Positions 18,233 to 27,888 of a stretch of 64,000 bases of DNA are shown here, one piece after another. The notes beneath the pieces were generated by a model. The model was not told the origin of the DNA and made no database searches. It was given only the letters and a program-made list of their open reading frames with translations. The position numbers were made by a program, and so were the translations under genes. Numbering within the stretch: the first letter of the stretch is position 1; each line of letters opens with the position of its first letter. Source of the stretch: an uncultured Dehalococcoidia bacterium (lineage in GTDB: Bacteria > Chloroflexota > Dehalococcoidia > Bin125); NCBI GenBank assembly GCA_958295515.1, contig CATQGW010000004.1:62001-126000 (forward strand), read 5' to 3'.

Positions 18233-19384
18233 CTATTCGCCTTCGCCGGCCTCGTCGGGCGTGCGAGGACGCTGCGGGCCAAGCCACTGGAGCGGCTCGA
18301 CATCCTCGCCCCGCACAATCACTTCCCAGTGCAGATGCGGTCCCGTAGTCAGCCCGGTGACCCCGATATTGCCCAACCAGTCCCCCGCCGCCACCTCGTC
18401 GCCGACGCTGACCACAATCAGCGACAGGTGCCAGTACCCGCTGTACACCCCCGCGCCGTGATCGAGGATCACGCCGGCCCCATGGATGACCAACTCCCCG
18501 GTCCAAGCGACCCGCGCGGGCGCAGGCACGACCACCGGATCGCCGTGATCGGCGGCGATGTCGTGCCCGTGATGCCAGCCGGTCGGCGGCTGCCCGTTGT
18601 ACGAGCGCATCGCGCCGAAGCGCCCGCTGTCCTCCCCAACCACCGGACGCAGCCACGCCCCGCTCCAGCGCGGCGGACCGTTCACCGCCGCGTGCTGCTG
18701 GAAGCGCACATCAATGTCGCGCTGCAGCGCCGCGCGGTCAATCGGATCGCCCGTGCCCTCGCCAATCATGATCTCCTCCAGCGCCACGCCGGAGGGCGCA
18801 ACCCGCAGCTCGGCGCTGAGCCTGCGCAGCAGCGCCCCACCCGCGTCGTACAGCTCCACATCCACCCGCTGCGCACCAGGCGGCGTGTCGCGCGCCACAG
18901 GCTGCAAGGCAAACCAGACCTCGCCCAACCGCAGCATCGGCACAGCAGCATCGTCCACAATCAGCGACGCGCTCGCCGCCCAATCGCCCTCAACCTCCAC
19001 CTGCACCGCAACCGTCTCGCCCTGCCGAACGTTGGACGGTTGCAGCCGAATAGTCGCCGCCGGCGCAGGAGGAGGCTCCGGCGCAGCTTCCGGCAACGGT
19101 TCGGGTTCGGGCAGCGGTTCGGGTTCCGGCTCCGGCTCGGCAACCGGCTCAGGCGTCGGGGGCGGCACTGAAGCGCGCGGCGTAGCGACGCGCGACGGCT
19201 CGGACTGCGGCGGCGGCTCCGGCTCCGCAGGCGCCGCAGCGGGCATAGACCGCTCAGCCCCACTCACCGCCGGCTGCGGCATCGGTTCGATAGGCGCAGC
19301 CTGGCGCGACTCCACATAGAAAGCCGCAGCGACGGCGGCCCCAACGACCAACACCAACAGCAAGGCCAACGTTCGTGCATTCAA
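18233..19384 (-). CDS. M23 family metallopeptidase (LytM/peptidase_M23), membrane-anchored
   Basis: A 383-residue protein: an N-terminal membrane helix (about residues 6-25), a Pro/Glu-rich repeat linker (PEPEPEPLPEPEPLPE) near 80-100, an intermediate beta domain, and a C-terminal M23 domain. Zinc ligands are visible in HHGHDIAADHGD and GPHLHWEVI. The family cleaves peptidoglycan cross-links or acts as regulator or structural LytM protein; Chloroflexota may lack typical peptidoglycan, so the target is uncertain. It converges on the HEXXH protease gene, only about 14 bp apart, and is divergent from the cupin gene at 19417. Confidence 0.87.
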   Translation of the reverse strand: MNARTLALLLVLVVGAAVAAAFYVESRQAAPIEPMPQPAVSGAERSMPAAAPAEPEPPPQSEPSRVATPRASVPPPTPEPVAEPEPEPEPLPEPEPLPEAAPEPPPAPAATIRLQPSNVRQGETVAVQVEVEGDWAASASLIVDDAAVPMLRLGEVWFALQPVARDTPPGAQRVDVELYDAGGALLRRLSAELRVAPSGVALEEIMIGEGTGDPIDRAALQRDIDVRFQQHAAVNGPPRWSGAWLRPVVGEDSGRFGAMRSYNGQPPTGWHHGHDIAADHGDPVVVPAPARVAWTGELVIHGAGVILDHGAGVYSGYWHLSLIVVSVGDEVAAGDWLGNIGVTGLTTGPHLHWEVIVRGEDVEPLQWLGPQRPRTPDEAGEGE

Positions 19385-19416
19385 GTTAACGAAGCGCGCG
19401 CTTCCCCGCCCCGCCG

Positions 19417-19893
19417 ATGCCGCCTATGTTCACTCTAGCCGCCCACTCCCGCCGAGGCGACGATTTGGCCTACTCCCCCGACCCCATCCTGCACCGCCCG
19501 CCGCTGCGCCGGATCGCCAAGCCGTGGGGCGAGGAAGTCATCCTCGCCCGCTCCCCCGGCGCAGTCCGCAAGCTGCTCCGCATCCACGCCGGACGACGCC
19601 TCAGCCTGCAATATCACCGCCGCAAGCGCGAAACCCTGATCGTGCTGCGCGGCCAACTGCTGCTCACCCTGGGCGAATCGCTCGACGCCCTGGAGCGCCG
19701 CATCCTGCGCCGCGGCGATCGCGCATCGATCCCGCCCGGAGCCATCCACCGCCTCGAAGCGCTCGGCGGCGACGCCGAAGTGCTGGAGTTGGCGCTGGAC
19801 GTCGCCCCCGACGCCGATGACGTGGTCCGCCTCCAGGACGATTACGGTCGCGCAGAAGACCGCCCCGCGCCCCACCGGCCGCGTACCCTGTAG
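19417..19893 (+). CDS. Cupin domain protein, type II phosphomannose isomerase-like
   Basis: A 158-residue cupin. RIAKPWGEEV, RIHAGRRLSLQYHRRKRE and the later PPGAIHRLEA match the C-terminal isomerase cupin of bifunctional mannose-1-phosphate guanylyltransferase/mannose-6-phosphate isomerase. His and Glu in QYHRRKRE and His in GAIHRLE would bind the metal. It may isomerise mannose-6-phosphate to fructose-6-phosphate or be a related sugar cupin. A start at Met4 (MFTLAAHS) is also possible. The sigma-factor gene starts three bases after its stop. Confidence 0.75.
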   Translation: MPPMFTLAAHSRRGDDLAYSPDPILHRPPLRRIAKPWGEEVILARSPGAVRKLLRIHAGRRLSLQYHRRKRETLIVLRGQLLLTLGESLDALERRILRRGDRASIPPGAIHRLEALGGDAEVLELALDVAPDADDVVRLQDDYGRAEDRPAPHRPRTL

Positions 19894-19896
19894 AGC

Positions 19897-20400
19897 GTGA
19901 CCCCCAGCGCCGCCCCGCTGCTAAGCCGCCTGCGCGCGGGCGATGAAGACGCGCTGCGCGAGCTGTGCCGCTCGCTCGCCCCGCAAGCCCACGCGCTCGC
20001 CCAGCGCATCGCCGGCGCGCACGCCGCCGAAGCCGTCGTCGAAGAAGTGCTGCTCCTGATCTGGCGCGAACCCCAGCGCTGGGGCGCGGAGACGCTCCAA
20101 CTCGAAGCGCTGCGCTGCGTGCGCGATGTCTCGCTCGCCGTGCGCCAACGCGGCATCAGCGCCGCCTCCGCCCTGGCGCAGTGGCAGCACCCCCCCGTCG
20201 CCCCCCGCGCCGACGCGCTGTCCGTCGACCGCGAGAGCGCCGAGCGGGTCCGCGCCGCCCTCTTCACACTCTCCGACGCGCAGCGCGACCTGCTCGAGGC
20301 CGCCTGGTTTGAGGGCGTCGAGCCCGGTTCTGCAGCGTTGACCGAGGCCCTGACCGAGGCGCTGGACGCGCTCGCCGAGGCAATCGGGGCGCAACCATGA
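19897..20400 (+). CDS. Divergent ECF-type RNA polymerase sigma factor
   Basis: A 167-residue protein starting at GTG. The first 60 residues resemble sigma region 2 (LLSRLRAGDEDALRELCRSL, then VVEEVLLLIWREPQRW), and the end resembles region 4 (LFTLSDAQRDLLEAAWFEG), but region 4 lacks a clear helix-turn-helix. It would direct RNA polymerase to a small regulon. Pairing with the RskA-like gene, which overlaps its stop by four bases, supports the sigma assignment. The degenerate region 4 is odd and the gene could be a remnant or a specialised regulator. Confidence 0.6.
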   Translation: MTPSAAPLLSRLRAGDEDALRELCRSLAPQAHALAQRIAGAHAAEAVVEEVLLLIWREPQRWGAETLQLEALRCVRDVSLAVRQRGISAASALAQWQHPPVAPRADALSVDRESAERVRAALFTLSDAQRDLLEAAWFEGVEPGSAALTEALTEALDALAEAIGAQP

Positions 20401-21056
20401 GCGCCGATCCCGAACTGGGCGCAATCATCCTCGGACTCGCCGAGCCGGGCAAGGCAAAGCTGGACGACGAGCGGGCCCGCCGCCAGGCCGCCGCCGCCGT
20501 CGCGCTCGCGCTGCTTCCCGAACCGACCGCCGCGGCCGCCAATGCGACCGGGCTGGAGCACCGCATCATCTCGCGCGCGAGAGAAGCCCGCGCCCCCGCG
20601 CTCCGCCGCCGCCTGCGCCCCAACACCGCCCGTCGAATTGCCCTGCTCCTGCTGGTCGCCGGCGCGCTGACCGCCGCCGCCGTCTTCGCCTGGCTCGCCT
20701 TCGAGCCGCGCGACCCCATCAGCGGCCAGGCGCTGCCGCTCAGCGAGGACGGCCAGACCGGCGTGCTGCTGCCCCGCTACGAGCAGCGCTCCTTCGCCCT
20801 CATCTTCTGGGGCCTGCCCGAGCCGCAGGACGACGAAGTCTGGCAACTCTGGCTGGTGCGCGAGAGCGGCAAAGTCACCCCGGGCCCAACCTTCACACCC
20901 AACAACGAAGGCCGCGCAGCCGTACCCCTCAATCCCAACACCCTGGAAAGCCAAGACGCCCCAATCGGCTTCGCCGTCTCCCTCGACATCCCAGCCAACC
21001 GAGACACCGAAACCCCCGATCGCGAAGCCATCCGCTACCAGTTCCCCCTAAATTAA
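20397..21056 (+). CDS. Anti-sigma factor, RskA-like
   Basis: A 219-residue protein with an N-terminal cytoplasmic region, one membrane helix (IALLLLVAGALTAAAVFAWL, about 81-100) and a C-terminal extracytoplasmic domain of the anti-sigma-K (RskA) type, shown by VWQLWLVRESGKVTPGPTF. It would hold the sigma factor encoded immediately upstream at the membrane and release it after a signal. The ATG overlaps the sigma gene stop (ATGA), typical of such pairs. Confidence 0.75.
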   Translation: MSADPELGAIILGLAEPGKAKLDDERARRQAAAAVALALLPEPTAAAANATGLEHRIISRAREARAPALRRRLRPNTARRIALLLLVAGALTAAAVFAWLAFEPRDPISGQALPLSEDGQTGVLLPRYEQRSFALIFWGLPEPQDDEVWQLWLVRESGKVTPGPTFTPNNEGRAAVPLNPNTLESQDAPIGFAVSLDIPANRDTETPDREAIRYQFPLN

Positions 21057-21098
21057 AGAAGCCGCCAAGTCCAGCAGCGAACTGCGCCAACCCCTTCC

Positions 21099-21180
21099 TC
21101 GTCATCCCACCCCCTCCTCCGTCACACCCGCCCTCCCTTCTCCGTCATACCCGCGCTCGCCGCGGGTATCTCGCCGTCCC
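21099..21180 (+). repeat. Palindromic intergenic repeats (family A)
   Basis: Two degenerate left halves (from 21099 and 21119) and one full core at 21143-21177 (CGTCATACCCGCGCTCGCCG, then CGGGTATCTCGCCGT). It fills most of the 187-bp gap between the convergent anti-sigma and SBP genes. Confidence 0.75.
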
Positions 21181-21243
21181 ACCACCCAAGCCCCGTCACC
21201 AGATCCCCGAGCGAGAACGACCGAACGAGGGCGCAGCGAAACG

Positions 21244-22698
21244 TCAAGGCGCAAGCGTGAACGGGATCGACCGAACATCAACAATCTCCCCACCCTCGAA
21301 ACGCCAAATCCCAATCCGACCCGTAGTCAGATCCCCGTCAGCGTTCCAATCGAGCGTGCTTTCCGCCCCCTCATAGTTGATCGCCTTCCCCTGCCGCAGC
21401 AGCGCGAGCCCCCCGCCGATCCCCGCCGCCCCCGGAATCACCACCGACCCTTCCGCATCAGTCACCCGCCGAAGCTGGTCCCGGATCGCCGCCCCATCCG
21501 TGGAGTCGGCCGCAGCCGCCGCAAGAATGATCGCAGCCGCCGCGTCATACGCCTCCGGCGCAAACGGGCGCGCCGGCAGCTCTCCATGAACATCAAGCCA
21601 CGCGCCCTGCCACGCCTGAAGCGCCTGCGTATGCCCCCCGCTGGGCGCGGTCCCGCTCATGCCCTCGAGCAACTCAGCTCCAAGATCGTCGAGCAGCCGC
21701 ATCGAGCGCGTGCTGTCCGTGAAGAGAAAGCGGCTGAAGCCGGCCGCAGCCTCAACCCGCGGCAGCACCAGCTCGGCAAGGCGCACCGGCAGGATGATCA
21801 GCAGCGTGTCGCTGCCCGTCTCCGCGTTGATCGCAGCAAGCGCCTCAAGCACAGCCTGCGGATCGCTCTCGTCATTCATCACCACTTCCGCGGTAGTCCC
21901 CGCAAAAGCGTCCTTGAAGGCGTCCCGCAGCCCTTCGCCGTACGCCCCCTCGAAATACAGAATCGCGACCTGTTCCGCCCCCGCCTCACCCGCCAGCTCA
22001 GCAAGCACCGGCCCCTGCGCCGCGTCCGACGCCGTGCTGCGGAAGAGATAATCGTCGTCGTTCGCCTCGCTCAGCCGCGGCGAAGTACCCGACGGCGTGA
22101 TCGTCGGAATCCCCGCCGGCCCGCTCACCGCCTCCACCACCCGCAGCGTCTGACCGCTGGTCATCGGACCCACCAGCGCGTGCGCCCCCTCTTCCTCAAT
22201 CAGCCTGCGCGCCTCCGCCGCCGCCATCGCGCCGTCCGCCCCAAACCCCGTGTTTCCCACCACCACCTCAATCGGTCGTCCAAACACACCGCCCGCCTCA
22301 TTCGCGTGCCGCACCGCCAGCCGCACCGCTTCCAGCAGAATCAAGTCCTCATCCGCGCCCGGCTCGCTGAAGTCGCCGAGGAACCCAATCCGCAGCGGTT
22401 CAGGACCCTGCTCCGGCCCAACAGCCACGCTGAGCGAAACCGGCGAGCTGCGCAGCCACCGCCCGGCGAGAGCTTCAGCGCGTTCGGGCGCAACAAAGCG
22501 CAGCTCCGGCTGGAGCAGCTCGCCGTCATGCAAAACACCGACTTCCAAACGCCCATCCTCGTGCGCCCGCAGCGCGACCCGCACCTCGGCGCGCGAGCTG
22601 ATCACCGATGCCAGCCCATAGCCCGTCGCAGCCAGCGCGATCGCGATCAGCGCGATCAACGTCAAAGTCCGAATTCGCAGGTCGCGCATGCCAGTCAT
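21244..22698 (-). CDS. Branched-chain amino-acid type (LivJ/Peripla_BP_6) ABC solute-binding protein
   Basis: A 484-residue exported protein. The start MTGMRDLRIR follows GGAGG. An N-terminal membrane helix (about residues 12-32) has no lipobox Cys, so it probably stays membrane-tethered or is cleaved. About 75 extra residues precede the binding domain, which begins at PLRIGFLGDFSEP. Further family marks: GGVFGRPIEVVVG, HALVGPMTSGQT, PTITPSGTSPRLS and SVVIPGAAGIGGGLALLR. It resembles the SBPs at 27889 and 30578 throughout, so it probably serves the livGFHM transporter nearby. Substrate unknown. Confidence 0.86.
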   Translation of the reverse strand: MTGMRDLRIRTLTLIALIAIALAATGYGLASVISSRAEVRVALRAHEDGRLEVGVLHDGELLQPELRFVAPERAEALAGRWLRSSPVSLSVAVGPEQGPEPLRIGFLGDFSEPGADEDLILLEAVRLAVRHANEAGGVFGRPIEVVVGNTGFGADGAMAAAEARRLIEEEGAHALVGPMTSGQTLRVVEAVSGPAGIPTITPSGTSPRLSEANDDDYLFRSTASDAAQGPVLAELAGEAGAEQVAILYFEGAYGEGLRDAFKDAFAGTTAEVVMNDESDPQAVLEALAAINAETGSDTLLIILPVRLAELVLPRVEAAAGFSRFLFTDSTRSMRLLDDLGAELLEGMSGTAPSGGHTQALQAWQGAWLDVHGELPARPFAPEAYDAAAAIILAAAAADSTDGAAIRDQLRRVTDAEGSVVIPGAAGIGGGLALLRQGKAINYEGAESTLDWNADGDLTTGRIGIWRFEGGEIVDVRSIPFTLAP

Positions 22699-22723
22699 CT
22701 CCACCCCTCCTACATGCGCGCCG

Positions 22724-23491
22724 TTAGTGCGCGGCGCGCCCCTGGGCTGCAACCCGCGCCGCCGCCGCCGCGAGCTCGTCCTCGTCGGCCAGATAGCCGT
22801 GAGCGATCACATCCAGCCGACCATCAAGCTCATACGCCAGCGGCATCCCGGTCGGAATGTTGAGCTGGCTGATCGCCTCGTTGTCGATCTGCTCCAGATG
22901 TTTGACCAGCGCCCGGATGCTGTTGCCGTGCGCCGCGATCAGCAGCCGCTGCCCCTCGCGCAAAGCAGGCGCAAGCTCGTCCTCCCAGCAGGGCAAGACG
23001 CGCTCCAACGTGTCGCGCAGCGATTCGCCGCCGGGCGCCAGATCCAGCTCCACCGCCTCCGCGTAGCGCGGATCAAAGCGCGGATGCGACGGATCCTGAT
23101 CGTCCAGCGCAGGCGGCGGAATGTCATACGAGCGCCGCCAGATATGCACCTGCTCGTCCCCATGCCGAGCCGCAGTCTCAGCCTTGTTCAAACCCTGCAA
23201 CCCCCCATAGTGCCGCTCATTAAGCCGCCAGCGACGCTCCACCGGCAGCCACGCCGCATCCAGCTCATCAAGCACAATCCACAGCGTGTGAATCGCCCGC
23301 TTCAGCACCGACGTCCACGCGCAATCAAACTCCACGCCCGCCGCCGCCAGCCGCCGCCCCGCCTCGTGCGCCTCTTCCACACCCGCCGCGCTCAGCTCCA
23401 CATCAACCCACCCGGTGAAGCGGTTCTCTCGATTCCACTCACTCTGGCCGTGCCGGATCAAAACGAGGTTGGGCTGGGCGGGCGCGCTCAT
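22724..23491 (-). CDS. gpmA: 2,3-bisphosphoglycerate-dependent phosphoglycerate mutase
   Basis: A 255-residue dPGM. It interconverts 3- and 2-phosphoglycerate in glycolysis. The phospho-accepting His is in [18 protein letters not shown] (His14), with [16 protein letters not shown] and [15 protein letters not shown] also diagnostic. The SBP gene starts 25 bp after its stop. A TAAACT hexamer ends six bases before the ATG (23498-23503 on the complement), so the mRNA may be nearly leaderless. Divergent from the HIT gene. Confidence 0.92.
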   Translation of the reverse strand: MSAPAQPNLVLIRHGQSEWNRENRFTGWVDVELSAAGVEEAHEAGRRLAAAGVEFDCAWTSVLKRAIHTLWIVLDELDAAWLPVERRWRLNERHYGGLQGLNKAETAARHGDEQVHIWRRSYDIPPPALDDQDPSHPRFDPRYAEAVELDLAPGGESLRDTLERVLPCWEDELAPALREGQRLLIAAHGNSIRALVKHLEQIDNEAISQLNIPTGMPLAYELDGRLDVIAHGYLADEDELAAAAARVAAQGRAAH

Positions 23492-23585
23492 CCTCGCAGT
23501 TTAACCGCGCGCTGTGTGCAACCGCCCGCGCTGCTACCTTGTGCCCGCCGACTGGTGCGCCCACAACCGCTGCGGGAGGTGGATG

Positions 23586-23966
23586 ATGTCCGATGCCGGC
23601 GCGCAGGCGCGGCGCGAGCAATCTTCCGACACCGTCTTCGGCGCAATCGTGCGCGGAGAAATCCCCGCCGACCTGGTCTACGAAGACGATCTCTGCCTCG
23701 CCTTCCGAGACCTCAATCCCCAAGCCCCGGTGCATGTGCTCGTAATCCCCCGCGAGGGCATCGCCGGGCTGACCGAAGCCGGCGAGGCGGACCCCGCCCT
23801 GCTCGGACACCTCCTGCAAGCCGCCGATGTCGTCGCCCAGCGCGAGGGCATCGCCGAGCGCGGCTGGCGGGTAGTGATCAACGTCGGCGCGGACGCCGGA
23901 CAGACCGTCAACCATCTCCATCTACACGTGCTGGGCGGCCGCGCGCTGTCCTGGCCGCCGGGCTGA
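23586..23966 (+). CDS. HIT family protein (histidine-triad nucleotide-binding)
   Basis: About 126 residues. It has the HIT triad HLHLHVLGG near the C-terminus, preceded by NVGADAGQTVNHLH, and DTVFGAIVRGEIPADLVYEDD at the start, as in HINT-type proteins that hydrolyse nucleoside phosphoramidates or related bonds. The tandem ATGs at 23583 and 23586 follow GGGAGG; the second has better spacing. Its stop is 17 bp before the livG-like gene, so co-transcription is likely. Confidence 0.88.
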   Translation: MSDAGAQARREQSSDTVFGAIVRGEIPADLVYEDDLCLAFRDLNPQAPVHVLVIPREGIAGLTEAGEADPALLGHLLQAADVVAQREGIAERGWRVVINVGADAGQTVNHLHLHVLGGRALSWPPG

Positions 23967-23982
23967 ACGGGCGGGCGGCGGA

Positions 23983-24754
<772 letters not shown>

Positions 24755-24762
<8 letters not shown>

Positions 24763-25558
24763 CCCGAGCAGCAACAACGCGCAGCCTGCGCAAGCAAGCG
24801 AGCCGCTCGTCCGCATCCGCGGGCTGACCGCCGGCTACGTCTCCGGCATCGACATCATCCACGATATCGACCTGGAGCTGACCGCCGACGAGATCGTCAC
24901 CATCATCGGCCCCAACGGCGCGGGCAAATCAACCCTGATGAAGGGCCTGATGGGCGCGCTGCCCTATGTCACCGGCGAGCGCTACCTGGCCGGCCAAAAC
25001 GTGAGCGATCTGGACGCCCCCCGAATGGTCGCAGCCGGCGTCGGCTACGTCCCCCAGCGCGAAAACGTCTTCGCCTCCCTCTCCATCCGCGAAAACCTCG
25101 AGATGGGCGGCTACCGTCGGCGCGGCGATCTCGAGCAGCGCATCGAGGAAGTGCTGGACATGTTCCCCGCGCTGCGCGAGCGACCCCGCGAGCGCGCCAG
25201 CCGACTCTCCGGCGGCCAGCGCCAGATGCTCGCCATCGCCCGCGCCCTCATGCTCGACCCCCAGCTGCTCTGCCTCGACGAACCCACCGCCAGCCTCTCG
25301 CCCGCCGCGCGGGTCGAAATCTTCGAGCGCGTGAGCGGAATCCACGCCGCCGGCGTCGGCGTACTGCTGGTCGAGCAGAACGCCACCGAGGCGCTCGGCT
25401 GGTCCGACCGCGGCGTGGTCATGGTCAACGGCGAGAAAGCGCTCGAAACCTCCGCCGAAGAAATGCTGGCAAGCGGCGACGTCGGCCGCCTCTTCCTCGG
25501 CCGCGGCGAGAATACGGACGATCCGGACCAGACCCCAGCCGCACCCGGCGAGGCCTAG
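24755..25558 (+). CDS. livF: Branched-chain amino-acid type ABC transporter ATP-binding protein LivF
   Basis: A 267-residue ATPase. The start MTDPSSNNAQ overlaps the end of livG. Walker A is GPNGAGKST, the signature LSGGQRQMLAIARAL, Walker B LLCLDEPTASLSP, and VLLVEQNATEAL carries the LivF-type VEQN switch region in place of the usual His. Partner of LivG in the ATPase dimer. Stop is 13 bp before the candidate ATC start of livH. Confidence 0.92.
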
Positions 25559-25574
25559 AGGGGAGCACCTCATC
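25558..25574 (+). promoter_or_regulatory. Ribosome-binding site followed by a possible ATC start for livH
   Basis: GAGGGGAG (25558-25565) is followed after six bases by ATC (25572-25574), in frame with livH. The nearest usual start is GTG at 25596, 30 bases past the binding site. Starting at ATC gives (M)EIAQLILVGWIVGS, which places the first helix at the usual distance from the LivH N-terminus. Confidence 0.45.
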
Positions 25575-25595
25575 GAGATCGCGCAGCTGATCCTC

Positions 25596-26486
25596 GTGGG
25601 CTGGATCGTCGGCTCGATCATCGCCGTCGGCGCAGTCGGCGTCACCCTGGTCTACGGCATCCTCGGCGTCGGCGACTTCTCCTTCGGCGACACCATGACC
25701 GTCGGCATGTTCGTCGTGCTCTTCGTCGTCTCCGCCGAGGGCGCCAACCTCGGCTTCGCCGGCGGCGACTTCGGCCCGCTCTCCTTCGGCTGGGGGCTGG
25801 TCGTCGGCGCGCTGCTCGCAATCACCCTCGTGGTCGGGCTGGTGCTCTTACTCGAAGTGCTCGTCTATCGACGCCTCAGACGGCGCGGCGGCGGATTCTT
25901 CGTCTTCGCGATCGCCTCGCTCGGCATCGGCATCATGCTGCGCGCCCTCATCCAGCTGATCTGGGGCCCCGGCAACTTCCGCTTCGCCCCCGGCATTCAC
26001 AAGGCAATCGAAATCACCGAGGGCGTGCGGATCAAACCCGACCAGATTTTCCTGATCGGACTCACCCTGCTGATCGGACTCGGCGTCTACCTGCTGCTCT
26101 ACCGCACCCGCTTCGGCAAGGCGATGCGCGCCACCGCCGACAACCCCGACCTGGCAGAAGCCAGCGGCATCCACACCGATCGCGTGCGGCTCGGCACCTG
26201 GGCGCTCGGCGGGCTGATGGCGGCGCTCGCCGGAGTGATGCTGGGCATCCAAACCGAGGTCCGCTTCGACTCCGGCTTCGTGCTCCTCCTGCCCCTCTTC
26301 GCCGCCGCCATCCTGGGCGGCATCGGCAGCCCCGGCGGGGCCATCCTCGGCGGACTCGTCGTGGGCATCGGGCAGGAAGTCTCCACCCGCTGGATTGATA
26401 CCGGCTTCAAGCCCGCGATCCCCTTCATCATCGTCACCGCCGTCCTCCTGCTGCGTCCCCGCGGACTGTTCGGACGGGACACATAA
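25596..26486 (+). CDS. livH: Branched-chain amino-acid type ABC transporter permease LivH
   Basis: A permease of 296 residues from the GTG, or 304 if it starts at ATC 25572 (see the ribosome-binding-site entry). It begins in the first membrane helix (GWIVGSIIAVGAVGVTLVYGI), consistent with the earlier start being right. Further LivH marks: FSFGDTMTVG, FGKAMRATADNPDLAEASGI and GGIGSPGGAILGGLVVGI. About eight hydrophobic helices. Forms the channel with LivM; its stop TAA shares a base with the livM ATG (TAATG). Confidence 0.88.
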   Translation: MGWIVGSIIAVGAVGVTLVYGILGVGDFSFGDTMTVGMFVVLFVVSAEGANLGFAGGDFGPLSFGWGLVVGALLAITLVVGLVLLLEVLVYRRLRRRGGGFFVFAIASLGIGIMLRALIQLIWGPGNFRFAPGIHKAIEITEGVRIKPDQIFLIGLTLLIGLGVYLLLYRTRFGKAMRATADNPDLAEASGIHTDRVRLGTWALGGLMAALAGVMLGIQTEVRFDSGFVLLLPLFAAAILGGIGSPGGAILGGLVVGIGQEVSTRWIDTGFKPAIPFIIVTAVLLLRPRGLFGRDT

Positions 26487-27553
26487 TGCCCTTCGACATC
26501 CCCTTCAACGAGCTCTTCCTCACCCTCGTCACCTTCGACGGCGCGGTCAACTGGACCGTCGGCTTCCTCACCACCGTCTCGTTCTTCGCCATTCTGGCGC
26601 TCGCGCTCAACACCCAATGGGCCGCCGGAATCCTCAACTTCGGCGTCGCCGCGTTCTTCATGACGGGTGCCTACGCAACCGCCATCTTCACCCTCGATCC
26701 CCCCCAGCTGCTCGAGAGCTACGTAGGCGGCTGGGGGCTGCCGGTGATCTTCGGCTGGCTCATGGCCGCCATCGCCGGCGGCATCCTCGCCCTGCTGCTC
26801 AGCATCCCCATGCTGCGCCTGCGCGACGACTTCCTCGCAATCACCACGATCGGCGTAGCCGCAATCCTCCGCAGCATCGCCAACTCCGTAGACGGCCTCG
26901 TCAACCGCGCCCGCGGCCTCAACGGACTGCCCCGCTTCCTCGAAGGCATCGCCGACGAGATCACCCCCGGCGAGGATTACCGCTGGTTCGCCCTCGTCGT
27001 CGCACTCCTCTTCGTCGCCTTCGTCTTCTGGCTCGTCTCCCGCGCCGGCGCCTCCCCCTGGGGCCGCGTCCTGCGCGCCGTGCGCGACAACGAAGACACC
27101 GCCCGCGCCTCCGGCAAGAACACCGTCGCCTTCCGCATCCAGGCCTTCGTCCTCGGCGGCGTCCTGATGGGACTGGCCGGCGGCCTCTACGCCCACGAAA
27201 TCAAAAGCGTCGCCCCCAGCGGATTCTCCAACGTGATCGGCACCTTCTTCGTCTGGACCATGCTGATCGTCGGCGGCAGCGGCAACCACAAAGGCGTCCT
27301 CCTGGGCGCGCTCGCCGTCGGCTTCTTCTGGTTCGGCATCCCCCTCTTCCAGGAGAGCTTCCCCGACTGGCTGGGCTCCCGCGTCTTCCAGGTCCGCCAG
27401 CTAATCATCGGCGCGCTAATCGTCATCTTCCTACTCTGGCGTCCCGAAGGCCTCCTGGCCGAGCAAGCCCGCGTCAGCCGCTACGTCAGCCGCCGCCGCG
27501 ACCCACCACCCACCACTCCCCCCAAAGACCCCACCCCCACCGCCACCCCCTGA
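26486..27553 (+). CDS. livM: Branched-chain amino-acid type ABC transporter permease LivM
   Basis: A 355-residue permease with about nine helices. It has LivM features: LALNTQWAAGILNFGVAAFFMTGAY, LRDDFLAITTIGVAAILR, GRVLRAVRDNEDTARASGKN and the C-terminal GSGNHKGVLLGALAVG. The last 25 residues are Pro/Thr-rich and look like read-in of repeat-like DNA. It is translationally coupled to livH. Downstream is a repeat-bearing gap and a convergent tandem-domain SBP, a likely partner. Confidence 0.9.
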   Translation: MPFDIPFNELFLTLVTFDGAVNWTVGFLTTVSFFAILALALNTQWAAGILNFGVAAFFMTGAYATAIFTLDPPQLLESYVGGWGLPVIFGWLMAAIAGGILALLLSIPMLRLRDDFLAITTIGVAAILRSIANSVDGLVNRARGLNGLPRFLEGIADEITPGEDYRWFALVVALLFVAFVFWLVSRAGASPWGRVLRAVRDNEDTARASGKNTVAFRIQAFVLGGVLMGLAGGLYAHEIKSVAPSGFSNVIGTFFVWTMLIVGGSGNHKGVLLGALAVGFFWFGIPLFQESFPDWLGSRVFQVRQLIIGALIVIFLLWRPEGLLAEQARVSRYVSRRRDPPPTTPPKDPTPTATP

Positions 27554-27824
27554 CACAAGCACGCCTCCCAACGCCGCCAGACCCACACCCCTTACTCCGT
27601 CGCGCCCGTGCTCGTATTCGCCAGACCCACACCCCCTGCTCCGCCATCCCCGCGCTTGGCCTACTCCGTCATACCCGCGCTTGCCGCGGGTATCTCGCCG
27701 TGACCAGCACCAACCCCCACGCCCCCCTTCCCTCACACCCACGCCCCCCTAATCCCGTCATTCCCGCGAAAGCGGGAATCTCCCTCGCACACCCTCCCAA
27801 GCCCCCCTCAAAGCCAGAAACAAC
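27554..27824. repeat. Gene-free gap with family A and family B repeats
   Basis: The gap between the convergent livM and SBP genes holds degenerate left halves, one full family A copy (27667-27714, ending ACCAGCACCAA) and one family B copy (27756-27785, CGTCATTCCCGCGAAAGCGG then GAATCTCCCT). Both can fold into hairpins. No gene is seen. Confidence 0.8.
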
Positions 27825-27860
27825 GAAGCCGCCGCGCCCCCAAGGGAGCGCGGCGGCTTC
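27825..27860 (-). terminator. Rho-independent-like terminator
   Basis: A perfect 13-bp stem, GAAGCCGCCGCGC with GCGCGGCGGCTTC, around a 10-base loop. Read on the minus strand it is followed by GTTGTTTCTGG, a weak T-rich tail. It lies 28 bp beyond the stop of the tandem-domain SBP gene and may also stop readthrough from livM. Confidence 0.75.
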
Positions 27861-27888
27861 GCCTGGCCGCACCGGTCGCCCGGCAGGC

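Noticed and set aside
23498..23503. A confirmed gpmA promoter
   Set aside because: TAAACT is placed well for a leaderless start but no -35 box is seen at a normal distance, so it is only mentioned in the gene entry.
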